A stretch of 64,000 bases of DNA from Vicingaceae bacterium. Its GTDB lineage: Bacteria; Bacteroidota; Bacteroidia; Flavobacteriales_E; Vicingaceae. Both the position numbers and the translations under genes were made by a program. The stretch lies in NCBI GenBank assembly GCA_026003395.1, contig BPHE01000010.1:23698-87697 (forward strand). The letters are read 5' to 3'. Under the pieces are notes generated by a model. The model had not been told where the DNA came from. It saw nothing but the letters and a program-made list of their open reading frames with translations, and searched no databases. Shown in pieces: positions 46,699-55,874 of the stretch (its first letter is position 1; each line of letters begins with the position of its first letter).

Positions 46699-47718
46699 AT
46701 GCCCATGGTTTTTCGTTTTTTGTTTTTAACTTTGATTGTTTTTTATTTTTTCACGGGTTGTGATCAAAGCCGCAATCAAGTTTTGCCTAAATCTACCGGC
46801 AAACCTTTGGAAATGATTGTTGTGGCTGATTCTGTTGTGTGGTTTTCCGGGTTAAACGATGCTGTTGAGTCGGTTTTTCTTGCCGAACATCCGGGATTGC
46901 CTCAACGTGAACCTTTGTTTTCTTTATATTTTATTGATAAGCGTCATTTCGAACAGATCTTCAAAACCACCCGTAGCATTCTTTATTTAGAGATCGACCC
47001 TTCTTTGAAAAAACCAAAATTTGCCCTACAACATGATGTTTGGGCTAAGCCACAATTGGTGGTCAATATCTTTGCTCCAAATGTGAGTGATTTGATCAAA
47101 ATTTTAAATAAGAATCAATCAAAACTTGCTTTTATGTTTCGTGATTTTGAGGTAAATCTTCAAATTGAGGAATTAAAAGAACGCAACAATGTCAAAATCT
47201 ATAAAAAGATTAAAAGACAATGGGGGCATAGCCCTTTAATTCCTATTGCCTTTTTGGAAGCAACAGCGAAAAAAGATTTTTTTTGGTTCAGACGAGACAG
47301 AATGGTGGGCGATCACGAAATTTTAGACGGATTTTTTTATTACAAAACACCTTACCTGGCAAACTCCGATTGGCATTTGAAAAGTATTATCCAGAAAAGA
47401 GACAGTGTGTTAAACTTGTATGTGCATGGACGCCTGCCTAATTCTTTTATGGCCACAGAGAAATTATATATACCCGACACATTTGAGTATAAAAAAGGTC
47501 CATTTTATGTTAAAGAAATCAGGGGGTTGTGGAGAATGATCAACGAAACCATGGGAGGACCTTTTATTATGCAAGTTTACCTTGACACTGCTGCAAACGA
47601 ATTGTATTATGTGGATGCGTATTTGTATGCGCCCTATTTCGATAAACGGAAATTTGTTTTGGAGTTGGAAGCAGTCACAAAATCTATGGATGCAGTGGAA
47701 ATTAACCTCGCAGATTAA
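46699..47718 (+). CDS. DUF4837-family lipoprotein
   Basis: A roughly 340-residue envelope lipoprotein of unknown function, found mainly in Bacteroidota. A lipoprotein signal ends in FYFFTGC followed by Asp. Family features include GKPLEMIVVADSVVW, LPQREPLFSLYFID and the C-terminal GLWRMINETMGGPFIMQVYL. In-frame starts exist at 46684 (TTG), 46699 (ATG) and 46705 (ATG); one of the two ATGs is likely. It is transcribed away from the atp operon, and its last 17 bases overlap the converging dxs stop region. Confidence 0.85.
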   Translation: MPMVFRFLFLTLIVFYFFTGCDQSRNQVLPKSTGKPLEMIVVADSVVWFSGLNDAVESVFLAEHPGLPQREPLFSLYFIDKRHFEQIFKTTRSILYLEIDPSLKKPKFALQHDVWAKPQLVVNIFAPNVSDLIKILNKNQSKLAFMFRDFEVNLQIEELKERNNVKIYKKIKRQWGHSPLIPIAFLEATAKKDFFWFRRDRMVGDHEILDGFFYYKTPYLANSDWHLKSIIQKRDSVLNLYVHGRLPNSFMATEKLYIPDTFEYKKGPFYVKEIRGLWRMINETMGGPFIMQVYLDTAANELYYVDAYLYAPYFDKRKFVLELEAVTKSMDAVEINLAD

Positions 47719-49651
47719 CTTGTTTGTTTTGGGTTTGCATCAGTTTAATCACCGTTGATTTGATGCTGTTTTTGTCGTAACCGCATTCACGGTAGAGTTC
47801 TTGTTGTGTACCGTGTTCTATAAACCTATCCGGTATACCGAGCCTTACAATAGAGGAGTTTTTATACCCTTGATCGGCGGCAAATTCGAGAACGGCACTT
47901 CCAAACCCTCCCATCAGACAACCGTCTTCTACGGTAATTATGTGTTTGTATTTTCCAAATATTTCGTGCAACATGAGCTCGTCAATGGGTTTTACGAAGC
48001 GCATATTGTATAGTGCAATAGACCAGTGATATTCCGATTCCAATTCCCGAATAGCTTCCATTGCCAGGTTGCCTATGTGGCCGATAGAAAGAATGGCAAG
48101 GTCTTCGCCATTTTTTATTCTGACTCCTTTACCAACCGAAATTTCTTTTAAAGGTGTTTTCCAATTGGGCATTACGCCTTCGCCTCTGGGATAACGAATG
48201 GCCCAAGGACCGGCATTTTTTTCCAATTGGGCTGTGTACATCATATCCCTCAATTCTTCTTCATTCATAGGAGCACATACAATCATATTGGGAATACAGC
48301 GAAAATAAGCTATATCGAATGCCCCGTGATGTGTAGGCCCATCGGCGCCAACCAAACCTGCTCTGTCGAGGCAAAACACCACATGAAGTTTTTGCAGGGC
48401 TACGTCATGGATTACTTGATCATATGCCCGTTGCATAAAAGACGAATAAATGTTGCAAAATGGCACAAGCCCTTGGGTTGCCAGGCCGGCAGAGAATGTT
48501 ACGGCGTGTTGCTCGGCGATGCCTACATCAAAGGCACGATTGGGAAACTTCTCCATCATAATATTCATGGAAGAACCCGAAGGCATGGCCGGAGTGATCC
48601 CAACGATTTTTTCGTTTTTCGATGCCAATTCAACCAAAGTATGACCAAAGACATCTTGATATTTGGGTGGAGTAGGGGCTCGTTTTTTCGGTTTAATGAT
48701 TTCTCCGGTATTTTTATCAAATATTCCCGGAGCGTGCCATACGGTCGGGTTGCCTTCTTCAGCGGGTTTATACCCTTTGCCTTTTTTGGTAAGGCAGTGC
48801 AATATTTTGGGTCCGGGTATGGTTTTAAGATGTTCAAACAATTCCACCAAATGCAATAAGTCATGGCCATCGGTGGGACCAAAATAACGAAATTGCAGGG
48901 CTTCGAAAAGATTGGATTTTTCGAGAATAACAGATTTAAATGTATTTTCAATTTTTTGTACAATAGAACGCGCGTCGGGTCCAAATTGGGATATCTTGCC
49001 CAACAAACTCCATACTTCGTCTTTAATTTTATTGTAGGCTTTGGATGTGGTGAGATCGGTAAGGTATTCTTTCAGTGCCCCTACATTAGGGTCGATAGAC
49101 ATACAGTTATCATTAAGCACAACCAGCATGTTGGCTTTTTCGGCACCGGCGTGGTTGAGCGCTTCAAAAGCCATACCCCCGGTAAGGGCTCCGTCACCAA
49201 TCACTGCCACAACCTGTTTCTCTTCATTTTTGAGTTTTGAAGCTATAGCCATTCCCAATGCTGCTGAAATAGATGTGGAACTATGACCTACACCGAAGGT
49301 ATCGTAAGGACTTTCGCTCCGTTTTGGAAAACCACTGATGCCTTTATAAAGGCGGTTGGTATGAAATACATCGCGTCTGCCGGTAATGATTTTATGTCCA
49401 TAGGCTTGGTGGCCTACATCCCAAACGATCAAATCCCGGGGTGTATCAAAAACATAATGCAGGGCTATAGTCATCTCTACCGTACCCAAGCTGGCTCCAA
49501 AATGCCCTCCCTTTTCCGACACGACATCAATGATAAATTGACGGAGTTCGTCAGCCAGTTGTGGCAATTTTTCCTTTGGAAGTTTCTTTAAATCCGCCGG
49601 ACTATTGATAGTCGACAATAATGGGCCGGCTTTATATGGTTGATTCGACAT
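47702..49651 (-). CDS. dxs: 1-deoxy-D-xylulose-5-phosphate synthase
   Basis: Thiamine-diphosphate enzyme joining pyruvate and glyceraldehyde-3-phosphate, first step of the MEP isoprenoid pathway. GDGALTGG (152-159) with the downstream LNDNCMS is the ThDP/Mg motif, and His50 and His81 are in the expected places (GGHFGASLG, VGHQAYGHK). The transketolase-type central domain (GITPAMPSG, FDVGIAEQHAVTFSAGLA) and the C-terminal domain are complete at 649 residues. An exact -7 element (TAAATTTG) is 22 bases upstream. No other isoprenoid genes are adjacent. Confidence 0.97.
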   Translation of the reverse strand: MSNQPYKAGPLLSTINSPADLKKLPKEKLPQLADELRQFIIDVVSEKGGHFGASLGTVEMTIALHYVFDTPRDLIVWDVGHQAYGHKIITGRRDVFHTNRLYKGISGFPKRSESPYDTFGVGHSSTSISAALGMAIASKLKNEEKQVVAVIGDGALTGGMAFEALNHAGAEKANMLVVLNDNCMSIDPNVGALKEYLTDLTTSKAYNKIKDEVWSLLGKISQFGPDARSIVQKIENTFKSVILEKSNLFEALQFRYFGPTDGHDLLHLVELFEHLKTIPGPKILHCLTKKGKGYKPAEEGNPTVWHAPGIFDKNTGEIIKPKKRAPTPPKYQDVFGHTLVELASKNEKIVGITPAMPSGSSMNIMMEKFPNRAFDVGIAEQHAVTFSAGLATQGLVPFCNIYSSFMQRAYDQVIHDVALQKLHVVFCLDRAGLVGADGPTHHGAFDIAYFRCIPNMIVCAPMNEEELRDMMYTAQLEKNAGPWAIRYPRGEGVMPNWKTPLKEISVGKGVRIKNGEDLAILSIGHIGNLAMEAIRELESEYHWSIALYNMRFVKPIDELMLHEIFGKYKHIITVEDGCLMGGFGSAVLEFAADQGYKNSSIVRLGIPDRFIEHGTQQELYRECGYDKNSIKSTVIKLMQTQNKQVNLRG

Positions 49652-49672
49652 GGTTTAAGTTGGTTTATTTGA

Positions 49673-49680
49673 CAAATTTA
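49673..49680 (-). promoter_or_regulatory. Bacteroidota -7 element (TAAATTTG) for dxs
   Basis: The complement reads TAAATTTG, an exact match to TAnnTTTG, 22 bases before the dxs ATG. Confidence 0.55.
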
Positions 49681-49772
49681 GTGATTAATTTTTTAGAAAT
49701 TAAAATCTGTTTAACGTTATGAGTTGCTTAAAGAAGTTTTTATGTCAGGTTCCGGTTTTCGATTGTGTGATT

Positions 49773-50579
49773 TTATTTCCAGGCCTTTACAATTAATCCG
49801 GTTCCTGTCTTATGTGCCATGTGTACATCCAGATAATTTAATATGAAGCAAAAAGGATAAACCAACAAATAATAAAATGGAATCAAAACAAAAAACAACT
49901 TGCTTTTACCAAGTAACAAAATTGGATATTTCATGGAAAGTTTCCATGAAATTTTGCCGGGGACACCGTATGAATACCGGACTGAAACTTTGCTGAATCC
50001 TGCATTTTTGAGTTTTGTTTTTATTTCATCGGCATTATAGCCATTTCTCACATGTTCTTCTATAAATGAAGTGTCATTTTCGTCATGTACATCCGATCCG
50101 CCTTGATCGCTAGGAGTGGAAATAAGCAACATTCCTCCCGCTTTGAGAGAATGATAAAAGTTTTCAAAAACTTTCACATCGTCTTCTATATGTTCCATAA
50201 CATCCACACACAAAATCAAATCAAAACATTCATTGGTGCGAAATTGAGTCAGATCGGCGATTTTAAATTTTACATTGTCTTTTCCTATTCTTTGAAAAAA
50301 TTTATTGTTGTCAGACACCTGGTCTTTTTTCACATCCACAGCCAGAATACTCCAATAGGGATTCATGTTGCTCAAGTAGTATGTATATTGTCCAAAACCG
50401 GCGCCTGCGTCCAATATATGAATATCATTGCCTTTGTTTTTCTTCCATTTTTTGAGTTCCCGATGAATATGCCATGCTCTTAAAAGCAGAAGGTCCAACA
50501 AACGGTAAAAAAGTTTTCTCAAAAAGGGACTCTTATTAAAAAAATCGCCGAGAGTTTTTTTTATGGGATCGTATTTCAT
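49773..50579 (-). CDS. SAM-dependent class I methyltransferase
   Basis: A 268-residue protein with a Rossmann methyltransferase core. Motif I is IHILDAGAGFGQYTYYL (SAM glycine loop), an acidic residue follows in ILAVDVKKDQ, and motif IV-like LILCVDVMEHIEDD is clear. The C-terminus (from about 215) is hydrophobic (LFFVLIPFYYLLVYPFCFIL), suggesting membrane association. Substrate unknown; relatives include quinone, lipid and sugar methyltransferases. It lies 16 bases downstream of rbfA and probably shares its transcript. Confidence 0.85.
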   Translation of the reverse strand: MKYDPIKKTLGDFFNKSPFLRKLFYRLLDLLLLRAWHIHRELKKWKKNKGNDIHILDAGAGFGQYTYYLSNMNPYWSILAVDVKKDQVSDNNKFFQRIGKDNVKFKIADLTQFRTNECFDLILCVDVMEHIEDDVKVFENFYHSLKAGGMLLISTPSDQGGSDVHDENDTSFIEEHVRNGYNADEIKTKLKNAGFSKVSVRYSYGVPGKISWKLSMKYPILLLGKSKLFFVLIPFYYLLVYPFCFILNYLDVHMAHKTGTGLIVKAWK

Positions 50580-50595
50580 ACAAAAATCAAAAAAT

Positions 50596-50931
50596 TTACT
50601 TTTTTAAAAGACGGTCAATTTCTTCGATATAATCCAGAGTATCGTCCAGGATAAATTGCAAGTCGGGAATTTTCCTGATCTTATTTCGAATGGCAAGGCC
50701 CAATTCCTTTTTGATCTCTCCTTTATGCTGTTTAATTTTATCAAGTAATTCTTGTTTGTTTGGATTTAATATGCTTAAATAGACCTTTGAAAGAGAGAGG
50801 TCCGAAGTGGTGCTTACTCTGGTTACGGTGATAAATGCCTTTTCAAACCAGAGGTCTTTGTTTAAATTAATAATTTCGGCGATCCGGGTTTGTAAAAGTT
50901 TGTTTATTTTGCCAAGATATTTTTCTGTCAT
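50596..50931 (-). CDS. rbfA: Ribosome-binding factor A
   Basis: KH-like factor in 16S rRNA 5' maturation and 30S assembly. The 111-residue form starts at the ATG complementary to 50929-50931 (MTEKYLGKINKLLQ), which is the normal RbfA size; an ORF reading further upstream to 51126 has a non-homologous 65-residue extension. Family features are FITVTRVSTTSDLSLSKVYL and IRKIPDLQFILDDTLDY. A TACTTTTG element lies only 9 bases before the ATG, which would give a very short leader. Confidence 0.9.
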   Translation of the reverse strand: MTEKYLGKINKLLQTRIAEIINLNKDLWFEKAFITVTRVSTTSDLSLSKVYLSILNPNKQELLDKIKQHKGEIKKELGLAIRNKIRKIPDLQFILDDTLDYIEEIDRLLKK

Positions 50932-50940
50932 AACAATTGG

Positions 50941-50948
50941 CAAAAGTA
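50941..50948 (-). promoter_or_regulatory. Possible -7 element (TACTTTTG) for rbfA
   Basis: The complement reads TACTTTTG, an exact TAnnTTTG match, 9 bases before the rbfA ATG. If real, the mRNA would be leaderless or nearly so. The short distance lowers confidence. Confidence 0.35.
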
Positions 50949-50995
50949 TAAAGTTTTCATGATATATTGTTTTAAATTTCAATTTTAAATCTTTT

Positions 50996-52810
50996 ATGAG
51001 AAATCTGGTAATGGTTTTGCAATATGCCTGGCAATATAAACGTTGGTCATTTTTGAATATTTTTTTCAATATCCTTTCGGTAATATGCAATTTATTCTCT
51101 TTGTTGTTGTTTATACCTTTTCTCAACCTGCTTTTTGATCAAACTCCGCCGGTGATGGAGCATCCCGGATGGCATTTTTCTAAACAAGGGTTGCAGGATG
51201 TGGTGAATTTTTACATGAGTCAAGCCATAATGGATTATGGCAAAGAAACCACACTGGTGGTTATTTGCATATTGGTTGGCGCATTTTTTTTTCTAAAAAA
51301 TTTGTTCCGTTATTTGGGAATGTATTTTGTTGCCATTATACGGAATAATGTTGTACGTGATTTCAGAAACAAATTATACTACAAGTTGTTTGAACTTCCG
51401 GTGTCATATTTTTCGGAAGCACGCAAAGGCGATCTAATCACAAGATTTACGTCCGACGTGCAAGAAATAGAATGGTCCATTATGACCTCTTTGGAAATGA
51501 TTTTCCGTGAGCCAATAGCCATTCTTTCGGCGTTGGGCATTTTGTTTTTTATCAGTCCTTCGCTCACAATGTTTGCCCTTGTGTTGTTGCCGGTATCGGC
51601 TTTGGTAATAGGACGTATCGGAAGGAGTCTGAAAAAAACTTCCGGCGAAACCCAACAAAAACTTGGAGAATTAATTTCTATCGTAGAAGAAACGCTCGGT
51701 GGAATGAAAATCATTAAATCATTCATGGCAGATCATTTTTTCAAAAAAAAGTTCAGATTGGATAACGAACGGCTCAACCGGTTGATGAGAAAAATGTTGC
51801 GTAAAAGAGACCTCGCCTCTCCTGTAAGCGAGTTTTTAGGTGCTGTCATCATGCTGTGTTTAGTATATTATGGTGGAAGGCTGGTTTTGAAAGAAAATGC
51901 AGATTTGACGGGTAGCGAATTTATTGGATTTGTCATTATCTTTTCTCAATTGCTCAATCCATTGAAATCATTTTCGATTGTATACAATAATGCACAAAAG
52001 GGTGCTGCTTCCATTGACCGTATCAATCAGATTTTAAATGAATCCAACCCTGTATGCGATAATCCGGATGCAATAGAAATCGTTGAATTTAAAAATAAAA
52101 TCGAATACCGTGATGTCAGTTTTGCATACAATGTCGAACCGGTGGTGAAAAACATCAATATAATCATAGAAAAAGGAAAAACCATTGCCCTGGTTGGACA
52201 GTCAGGCAGTGGAAAATCTACTCTCGTCGATTTGTTGTTGAGGTTTTATGATGTGTCTTCAGGTGCGATATTGATTGATGATGTGGATATCCGCCATATT
52301 CGACAGGAATCATTACGGAAATTGTTTGGGGTGGTATCACAGGACCCGGTATTATTTAACGATACGGTATATAACAACATTTGCATGGGCCATGATAAAG
52401 TGCCTTTGGAAGAGGTCATACATGCCGCAAAAATAGCATATGCCCATGATTTTATCATGGAGTTGGAAAATGGTTATGATACCTACATAGGAGAGAGAGG
52501 AAGCAAGCTTTCGGGTGGTCAACGTCAACGAATCGCCATTGCTCGTGCTATTCTGAAAAATCCTCAAATATTGTTGATGGATGAAGCCACCTCGGCACTC
52601 GACAACGAATCGGAAAAAATTGTACAGGAAGCTTTGGATAACCTCATGAAAGGAAGGACCTCCATTATCATAGCCCACCGTTTGAGCACCATTAAAAATG
52701 CCGATCATATTTATGTATTGAAGGAAGGGCGAGTGGTGGAGCAAGGAACTCATGATCAACTTGTCTCGGCTCAAGGAGAATATTACAAACTTTACAAATT
52801 GATGATGTGA
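50996..52810 (+). CDS. ABC exporter with fused membrane and ATPase domains (MsbA-like)
   Basis: A 604-residue half-transporter that would act as a homodimer. Six membrane helices occupy about residues 15-330 (including the FFFLKNLFRYLGMYF and FLGAVIMLCLVYYGG stretches). The ATPase domain has Walker A GQSGSGKST (about 401), signature LSGGQRQR (about 504) and Walker B ILLMDEAT (about 524). It resembles MsbA-type lipid or lipopolysaccharide flippases, but drug and peptide exporters look alike, so the substrate is not assigned. The start could also be the ATG at 51008. It is divergent from rbfA. The next gene's GTG overlaps its TGA stop. Confidence 0.92.
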   Translation: MRNLVMVLQYAWQYKRWSFLNIFFNILSVICNLFSLLLFIPFLNLLFDQTPPVMEHPGWHFSKQGLQDVVNFYMSQAIMDYGKETTLVVICILVGAFFFLKNLFRYLGMYFVAIIRNNVVRDFRNKLYYKLFELPVSYFSEARKGDLITRFTSDVQEIEWSIMTSLEMIFREPIAILSALGILFFISPSLTMFALVLLPVSALVIGRIGRSLKKTSGETQQKLGELISIVEETLGGMKIIKSFMADHFFKKKFRLDNERLNRLMRKMLRKRDLASPVSEFLGAVIMLCLVYYGGRLVLKENADLTGSEFIGFVIIFSQLLNPLKSFSIVYNNAQKGAASIDRINQILNESNPVCDNPDAIEIVEFKNKIEYRDVSFAYNVEPVVKNINIIIEKGKTIALVGQSGSGKSTLVDLLLRFYDVSSGAILIDDVDIRHIRQESLRKLFGVVSQDPVLFNDTVYNNICMGHDKVPLEEVIHAAKIAYAHDFIMELENGYDTYIGERGSKLSGGQRQRIAIARAILKNPQILLMDEATSALDNESEKIVQEALDNLMKGRTSIIIAHRLSTIKNADHIYVLKEGRVVEQGTHDQLVSAQGEYYKLYKLMM

Positions 52811-53514
52811 GAAAGAAAAAAACATGCTGGATGAGTTGGAGCGGAGGCAAAGATTCCGCCCTTGCTTTGTATTATGCATTAAATAATCCGGAGATTGAGG
52901 TAGCCAAATTGTTCACCGTCATCAACCGGTCAACAGGACGCATATCGATGCACGGAGTAAGAGAGGAGCTGTTGAAAGAACAAGCAGCTGCCATAGGGAT
53001 GGAGTTGGAGATAGTATATGTTCCTGAAAACCCGTCAATGGAAACCTATAACCGGCTGATGATTCAAAAAATGCAGGAAGCCAAAGGCCAAGGGGTGAAG
53101 GCAATTGTTTTCGGAGATATTTTCCTGGAAGATATCCGGAAATATCGTGAAGATCAATTGCAAAAAGTTGGAATGGAAGCAGTTTTTCCTCTTTGGGGAA
53201 AAAAATCCGGAACATTGATTCAAGATTTTATTGATCTTGGTTTCAAGACCATAGTGGTGTGTGTGGATGAATGTAAATTGGATGAAAATTTTTTGGGAAA
53301 GATTATCGACAACCAATGGGAAAATTTGCTACCGGAGAATGTTGACCCTTGTGGAGAAAACGGAGAATTTCACACATTTGTATTTGATGGACCGGTTTTT
53401 CAACGTCCCGTCAAATTTACGAAAGGACAAATAGTGAGGAAAACTTATAACATTAACAATGGTAATGAGGAGAAAGAATATGGATTTCGTTTTTTGGATT
53501 TATTAGGGAGATAA
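52807..53514 (+). CDS. Diphthine-ammonia ligase-family (DUF71) PP-loop ATPase
   Basis: A 235-residue ATP-pyrophosphatase-type protein. The PP-loop SWSGGKDSALALYYA begins about residue 10. The family GDIFLEDIRKYREDQL and GENGEFHTFVFDGP motifs are both present. In archaea and eukaryotes this family makes diphthamide, which bacteria lack, so the bacterial substrate is unknown. The start GTG at 52807 overlaps the ABC exporter's TGA (GTGA), suggesting coupling; an in-frame ATG at 52831 is a less likely alternative because it would begin right before the PP-loop. Confidence 0.88.
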   Translation: MRKKKTCWMSWSGGKDSALALYYALNNPEIEVAKLFTVINRSTGRISMHGVREELLKEQAAAIGMELEIVYVPENPSMETYNRLMIQKMQEAKGQGVKAIVFGDIFLEDIRKYREDQLQKVGMEAVFPLWGKKSGTLIQDFIDLGFKTIVVCVDECKLDENFLGKIIDNQWENLLPENVDPCGENGEFHTFVFDGPVFQRPVKFTKGQIVRKTYNINNGNEEKEYGFRFLDLLGR

Positions 53515-53649
53515 AACGATTGGCACATCAGTGTAATCATTAATTTAAATATCAATCCAATAGGTTTTTGTAAAGTTGAAAGGTTATTACCTGCAAGGGG
53601 ATTTTCCTATAAGTTTACACCTGAAATTCCAAATAAGAACAAAAAATAT

Positions 53650-53657
53650 TATTTTTG
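53650..53657 (+). promoter_or_regulatory. Bacteroidota -7 element (TATTTTTG) for tRNA-Val
   Basis: Exact TAnnTTTG match ending 10 bases before the first base of the tRNA, an ideal spacing for a start a few bases upstream of it. Confidence 0.6.
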
Positions 53658-53667
53658 CGGTCGAATT

Positions 53668-53745
53668 GGGTTGTTAGCTCAGTTGGTTTAGAGCACCGTC
53701 TTGACAGGGCGGGGGTCATCGGTTCGAATCCGGTACAACCCACCA
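53668..53745 (+). tRNA. tRNA-Val (GAC anticodon), CCA encoded
   Basis: The acceptor stem GGGTTGT pairs perfectly with ACAACCC (53735-53741). The D arm GCTC...GAGC, the anticodon stem CCGTC/GGCGG with loop TTGACAG (anticodon GAC, Val) and the T arm with TTCGAAT are all intact. The discriminator is A at 53742 and CCA is encoded at 53743-53745. The next base begins the ATG of the downstream gene. Confidence 0.97.
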
Positions 53746-54114
53746 ATGTTTTGGAAAAACTTTCCTTTTGTCATCACTGCCTTCACATTGTGGGCAGCAT
53801 ATGTCCATTATCTGATATTTTTTTACGGAGGTTGGACCTACGAATGGATTTTTGTGGTATTTTACGGTCTGTTCTGGATGTTGTCGATAGGAGGGTATTT
53901 ATTGCTCAATCAAGCCATCAAAAGATCCCCTACACGATTTGTGCCCGCCTATCTTTCATGGGTGACGCTTAAAATGTTTTTATCGTTTGGTATTTTAGTG
54001 GCATATTTGGTTTTTTACCGTAAGAACATTGTTGCCGTATCATTGAATTTTTTTCTTATTTACTTGATTTATCTGGGAATCAATACATTTGTTTTTTTTA
54101 AAAGATATAAATAA
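53746..54114 (+). CDS. Small hydrophobic membrane protein, starting immediately after tRNA-Val
   Basis: A 122-residue protein starting at the ATG (MFWKNFPFVITAF) that follows the tRNA CCA without a gap. It has four hydrophobic segments (about 6-24, 29-50, 68-86, 93-117) with a basic tail. It does not match a family I can name with confidence; its size and four spans recall AtpI-like proteins, but no motif confirms this. A longer ORF reading through the tRNA from 53701 is not real. It probably depends on the tRNA promoter; there is no leader or ribosome site after tRNA processing. Confidence 0.75.
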   Translation: MFWKNFPFVITAFTLWAAYVHYLIFFYGGWTYEWIFVVFYGLFWMLSIGGYLLLNQAIKRSPTRFVPAYLSWVTLKMFLSFGILVAYLVFYRKNIVAVSLNFFLIYLIYLGINTFVFFKRYK

Positions 54115-54199
54115 ATCTCAATCTCAGCTTTTACAGTTATGTTTTAATACAACAATATTTGATTGTGTACGTTGAAAAGGGAAGTTTAATGGCGAACAA

Positions 54200-55744
54200 A
54201 TGAATTTGATAAAGAAAAAACAAACCTGGAAACTCCTGCTGGGCGTGATTGCCATCATGATAGCCTTTTCAACTTATTATTTTAATCAATTGGTCATCCG
54301 TAAAATATTGCATGAAGAAGAAAACCGTTTGAAAATCTGGGCAGAAGCCGTGAGACGCAAGGCAGAAGTTTTATCATCCACAAGACCGATTTTTGAAAAA
54401 ATTGCCGCCGAAGAAAGAAAGAAAATAGAGATTTGGGCAGAAGCCAACAAAAAAATAGCTTCTTCAACCTCGCCCAATGATCTGGATTTTTATTTGAAAA
54501 TTATAGCCGGAAACAATACCATACCGGTCATTGCTGTGGATAACGAAGGAAAAATTCTGGCCCATCGAAATCTGTTCCCCGAAAATTATCGGCCTTCGGA
54601 AAATGAAATACGGGTCGCTTTGGATTCAATGAAAAAAAAATATCCTCCTATAGAAATTATAGTATGGAAAGATAAAAAGCAATTTTTATACTATGACGAC
54701 TCAAACATTTTGAAGGCCTTGAAAAAAATGATTAATGAGCAATTGCAAAGTTTTTTCAATGATATCATATCAGGAGCTGCTACGGTTCCGGTCATTATTA
54801 CCGACAGTACTTTTACCAATGTTGTTTTCTGGGGCAACATTGATTCTTTGGTCATGCAAGATGAATTAAAAAGAAAAAAATTGTTGGAAAAATTGCGTGG
54901 CGAAAATCAACCCATAGCAGTTTATTTGGGCGATCCTCAAGAGTTGCATTACATATTGTATGAAAAACCCAAAGTCCTTAAATGGTTGGAATATTTCCCA
55001 TATTTACAATTGCCGTTGATCGCTATTTTGGTACTTACGGGTTATTTGTTATACAATACGGTAAGGACAGCCGAGCAGAATCTTCTTTGGGTGGGAATGG
55101 CAAAAGAAACAGCTCATCAACTTGGCACCCCGGTTTCTTCCTTGATGGCATGGATAGAATTGATTAAAGCTCGTTATCCTGACTCAGAGGAAATTAAAGA
55201 GCTCGAATCGGATACCGAACGCTTAAGAATAATCACCGATCGTTTTTCGGCCATTGGATCAAAACCTAGAAAAAAAGTATTTGACCTTGTGGCATATATT
55301 GAGGACACTGCAAATTATCTGCAAAAACGTTTGTCTGGCAACATCACCATTAATATTCATGCCGGCAGCAATAAAATTATGTTTTTGGGGAATCAGGCGC
55401 TCATAGGCTGGATGATTGAAAATCTTGTTAAAAATGCTGTGGATGCGATGCAAGGTAAGGGCAGAATAGACATATTCCTGCAACAAAACAAAGAAATGGT
55501 AGAGATACATGTAAAGGATCAGGGCAAAGGCATAGAAAAAAAATATCTTAAACAAATATTCAAACCGGGTTTTACAACCAAAGAGCTTGGATGGGGATTG
55601 GGATTAAGTTTGGTCAAACGCATTGTGGAAGAATATCATCAAGGTAAAATTTACATTGAATACTCTTCACCCGGAGCGGGCACTTGTTTTAAAATCATCT
55701 TGCCATCCGGTACTAACACGAATGAGTTAAACGCCGGGTCTTGA
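54200..55744 (+). CDS. Sensor histidine kinase (orphan)
   Basis: A 514-residue membrane kinase. Membrane spans at about 12-29 and 268-288 bracket a periplasmic sensor region. The dimerisation/phosphoacceptor site is His306 in KETAHQLGTPVSSL. The ATPase domain has the N box ENLVKNAVDAM (407-417), G1 DQGKGI (440-445), the F box FKPGFTTK and G2 WGLGLSL. No response-regulator gene lies in the window, so its partner is elsewhere. The start follows the small membrane protein gene by 85 bases. Confidence 0.92.
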   Translation: MNLIKKKQTWKLLLGVIAIMIAFSTYYFNQLVIRKILHEEENRLKIWAEAVRRKAEVLSSTRPIFEKIAAEERKKIEIWAEANKKIASSTSPNDLDFYLKIIAGNNTIPVIAVDNEGKILAHRNLFPENYRPSENEIRVALDSMKKKYPPIEIIVWKDKKQFLYYDDSNILKALKKMINEQLQSFFNDIISGAATVPVIITDSTFTNVVFWGNIDSLVMQDELKRKKLLEKLRGENQPIAVYLGDPQELHYILYEKPKVLKWLEYFPYLQLPLIAILVLTGYLLYNTVRTAEQNLLWVGMAKETAHQLGTPVSSLMAWIELIKARYPDSEEIKELESDTERLRIITDRFSAIGSKPRKKVFDLVAYIEDTANYLQKRLSGNITINIHAGSNKIMFLGNQALIGWMIENLVKNAVDAMQGKGRIDIFLQQNKEMVEIHVKDQGKGIEKKYLKQIFKPGFTTKELGWGLGLSLVKRIVEEYHQGKIYIEYSSPGAGTCFKIILPSGTNTNELNAGS

Positions 55745-55834
55745 TTATCAACTATAACAATCAAAATCTGTTAATTTCCTTTTGCCATTAAATTTTTTTA
55801 TCAAATAAAATCATGGGGTCGATAAAAAATATGA

Positions 55835-55842
55835 TACATTTG
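55835..55842 (+). promoter_or_regulatory. Bacteroidota -7 element (TACATTTG) upstream of a small secreted protein gene
   Basis: Exact TAnnTTTG match 32 bases before the ATG at 55875, in the 130-base gap after the histidine kinase gene. It supports a real transcript for the small protein and possibly for the efflux genes behind it. Confidence 0.5.
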
Positions 55843-55874
55843 CCTCTGAAAAATATACCCTTTACCGGGTCAAG

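Noticed and set aside
50932..51126. N-terminal extension of RbfA to 51126
   Set aside because: It crosses the divergent ABC exporter start, has no RbfA homology, and makes the protein 65 residues too long.
53701..53745. N-terminal extension of the small membrane protein through the tRNA
   Set aside because: The bases belong to a perfectly folded tRNA-Val; the real start is the ATG at 53746.
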